DNA of 64,000 bases from Flavobacterium sp. KACC 22763 (lineage in GTDB: Bacteria > Bacteroidota > Bacteroidia > Flavobacteriales > Flavobacteriaceae), in NCBI RefSeq assembly GCF_028736155.1, contig NZ_CP117879.1:62001-126000 (forward strand), read 5' to 3'. Numbering within the stretch: position 1 is the stretch's first letter; each line of letters begins with the position of its first letter. Under the pieces are notes generated by a model. That model searched no databases. It was not told the origin of the DNA and saw nothing but the letters and a program-made list of their open reading frames with translations. Positions 63,832-64,000 of the stretch are shown here, in pieces. The translations under genes were made by a program, and so were the position numbers.

Positions 63832-63924
63832 AAATCTGCGTTTTCGAGATAGCGAATCTGCATTATCCGCGTTCTAAGAACAGACACGGATTAGACGGAT
63901 TCGCTATCGCGAAAACGCGGATCT
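63832..63924. repeat. Long hairpin repeat after the cupin gene
   Basis: Arms of about 43 bases (63832-63875 and 63882-63924) pair with some mismatches. Both contain an inner 14-mer, TTTTCGAGATAGCG on the left and CGCTATCGCGAAAA on the right, which splits an AAATCTGCG...CGCGGAT repeat. The hairpin may end the operon. Confidence 0.75.
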
Positions 63925-63980
63925 AAGTAGATTTAATTTTAAAAAAAACTTAAATTATAGTTTAGCTTAAATATAGGTGG

Positions 63981-64000
63981 TATTTTTGCAGCATGAATTT
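63981..64000 (+). promoter_or_regulatory. -7 element and possible start of a further gene
   Basis: TATTTTTG at 63981-63988 fits TAnnTTTG, and an ATG follows at 63993, but only eight bases of it are in the window. A near-leaderless start of the next gene is possible and cannot be tested here. Confidence 0.3.

Overview
The window looks like a stretch of a Flavobacterium-type chromosome (Bacteroidota, Flavobacteriaceae). The DNA is AT-rich with long intergenic spacers. Several genes carry the TAnnTTTG -7 promoter element typical of this phylum, and they lack strong Shine-Dalgarno sequences. The gene content is also typical: a DUF4249 lipoprotein paired with a TonB-dependent receptor, many small lipoproteins, an 80-kDa monomeric isocitrate dehydrogenase, and sucC without an adjacent sucD. 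The genus call rests on protein and repeat recognition from memory, not on a database search.

Layout: 1-8.8 kb holds a partial Blc lipocalin, a DoxX protein, pabB, the overlapping tilS-dsbD pair, amtB and a Gfo/Idh/MocA oxidoreductase. 8.9-15 kb holds a ComM-like ATPase and an ammonifying nitrite reductase operon (nrfH, nrfA) followed by two cytochrome c assembly genes; the nrf promoter has an FNR-like palindrome where a -33 element would be. 15-27 kb is an accessory region, almost all on the minus strand: an esterase, a tiny SusC-plug-like protein, an ArsR/SRPBCC cassette with a well-formed operator-promoter, many small lipoproteins and membrane proteins, two DinB proteins, an XRE regulator and a GIY-YIG protein. 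27-37 kb is core metabolism: lysA, gltD, gltB, sucC. 37-54 kb holds a DUF5694 protein, a LytS/LytTR two-component pair, DUF1456, an AOS-like PLP enzyme with a dipeptide epimerase, uvrB, an alpha/beta hydrolase, rlmF, thiamine pyrophosphokinase, and a DUF4249-TonB receptor pair. 54-64 kb holds icd, rplS, an agmatine-deiminase/AraC module, trmD, a transposase with a REP-like array, an FMN reductase, a Tat-exported TIM-barrel protein, an archaemetzincin and a cupin protein.

How the genes work together: NrfHA makes ammonium from nitrite, AmtB imports it and GltBD assimilates it into glutamate. DsbD, ResB and CcsA would supply reductant and haem-attachment functions for the cytochromes. TrmD, RplS, TilS and RlmF belong to translation.

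The most unusual layer is intergenic. At least ten families of small hairpin-forming repeats occur between genes. Some are nested inside one another (with the nesting order swapped between two loci), some show compensatory base changes in their stems, and one family forms an array directly in front of a Y1 (HUH) transposase gene. This looks like a REP/transposase system and its dispersed relatives, and is the best candidate in the window for something under-described.
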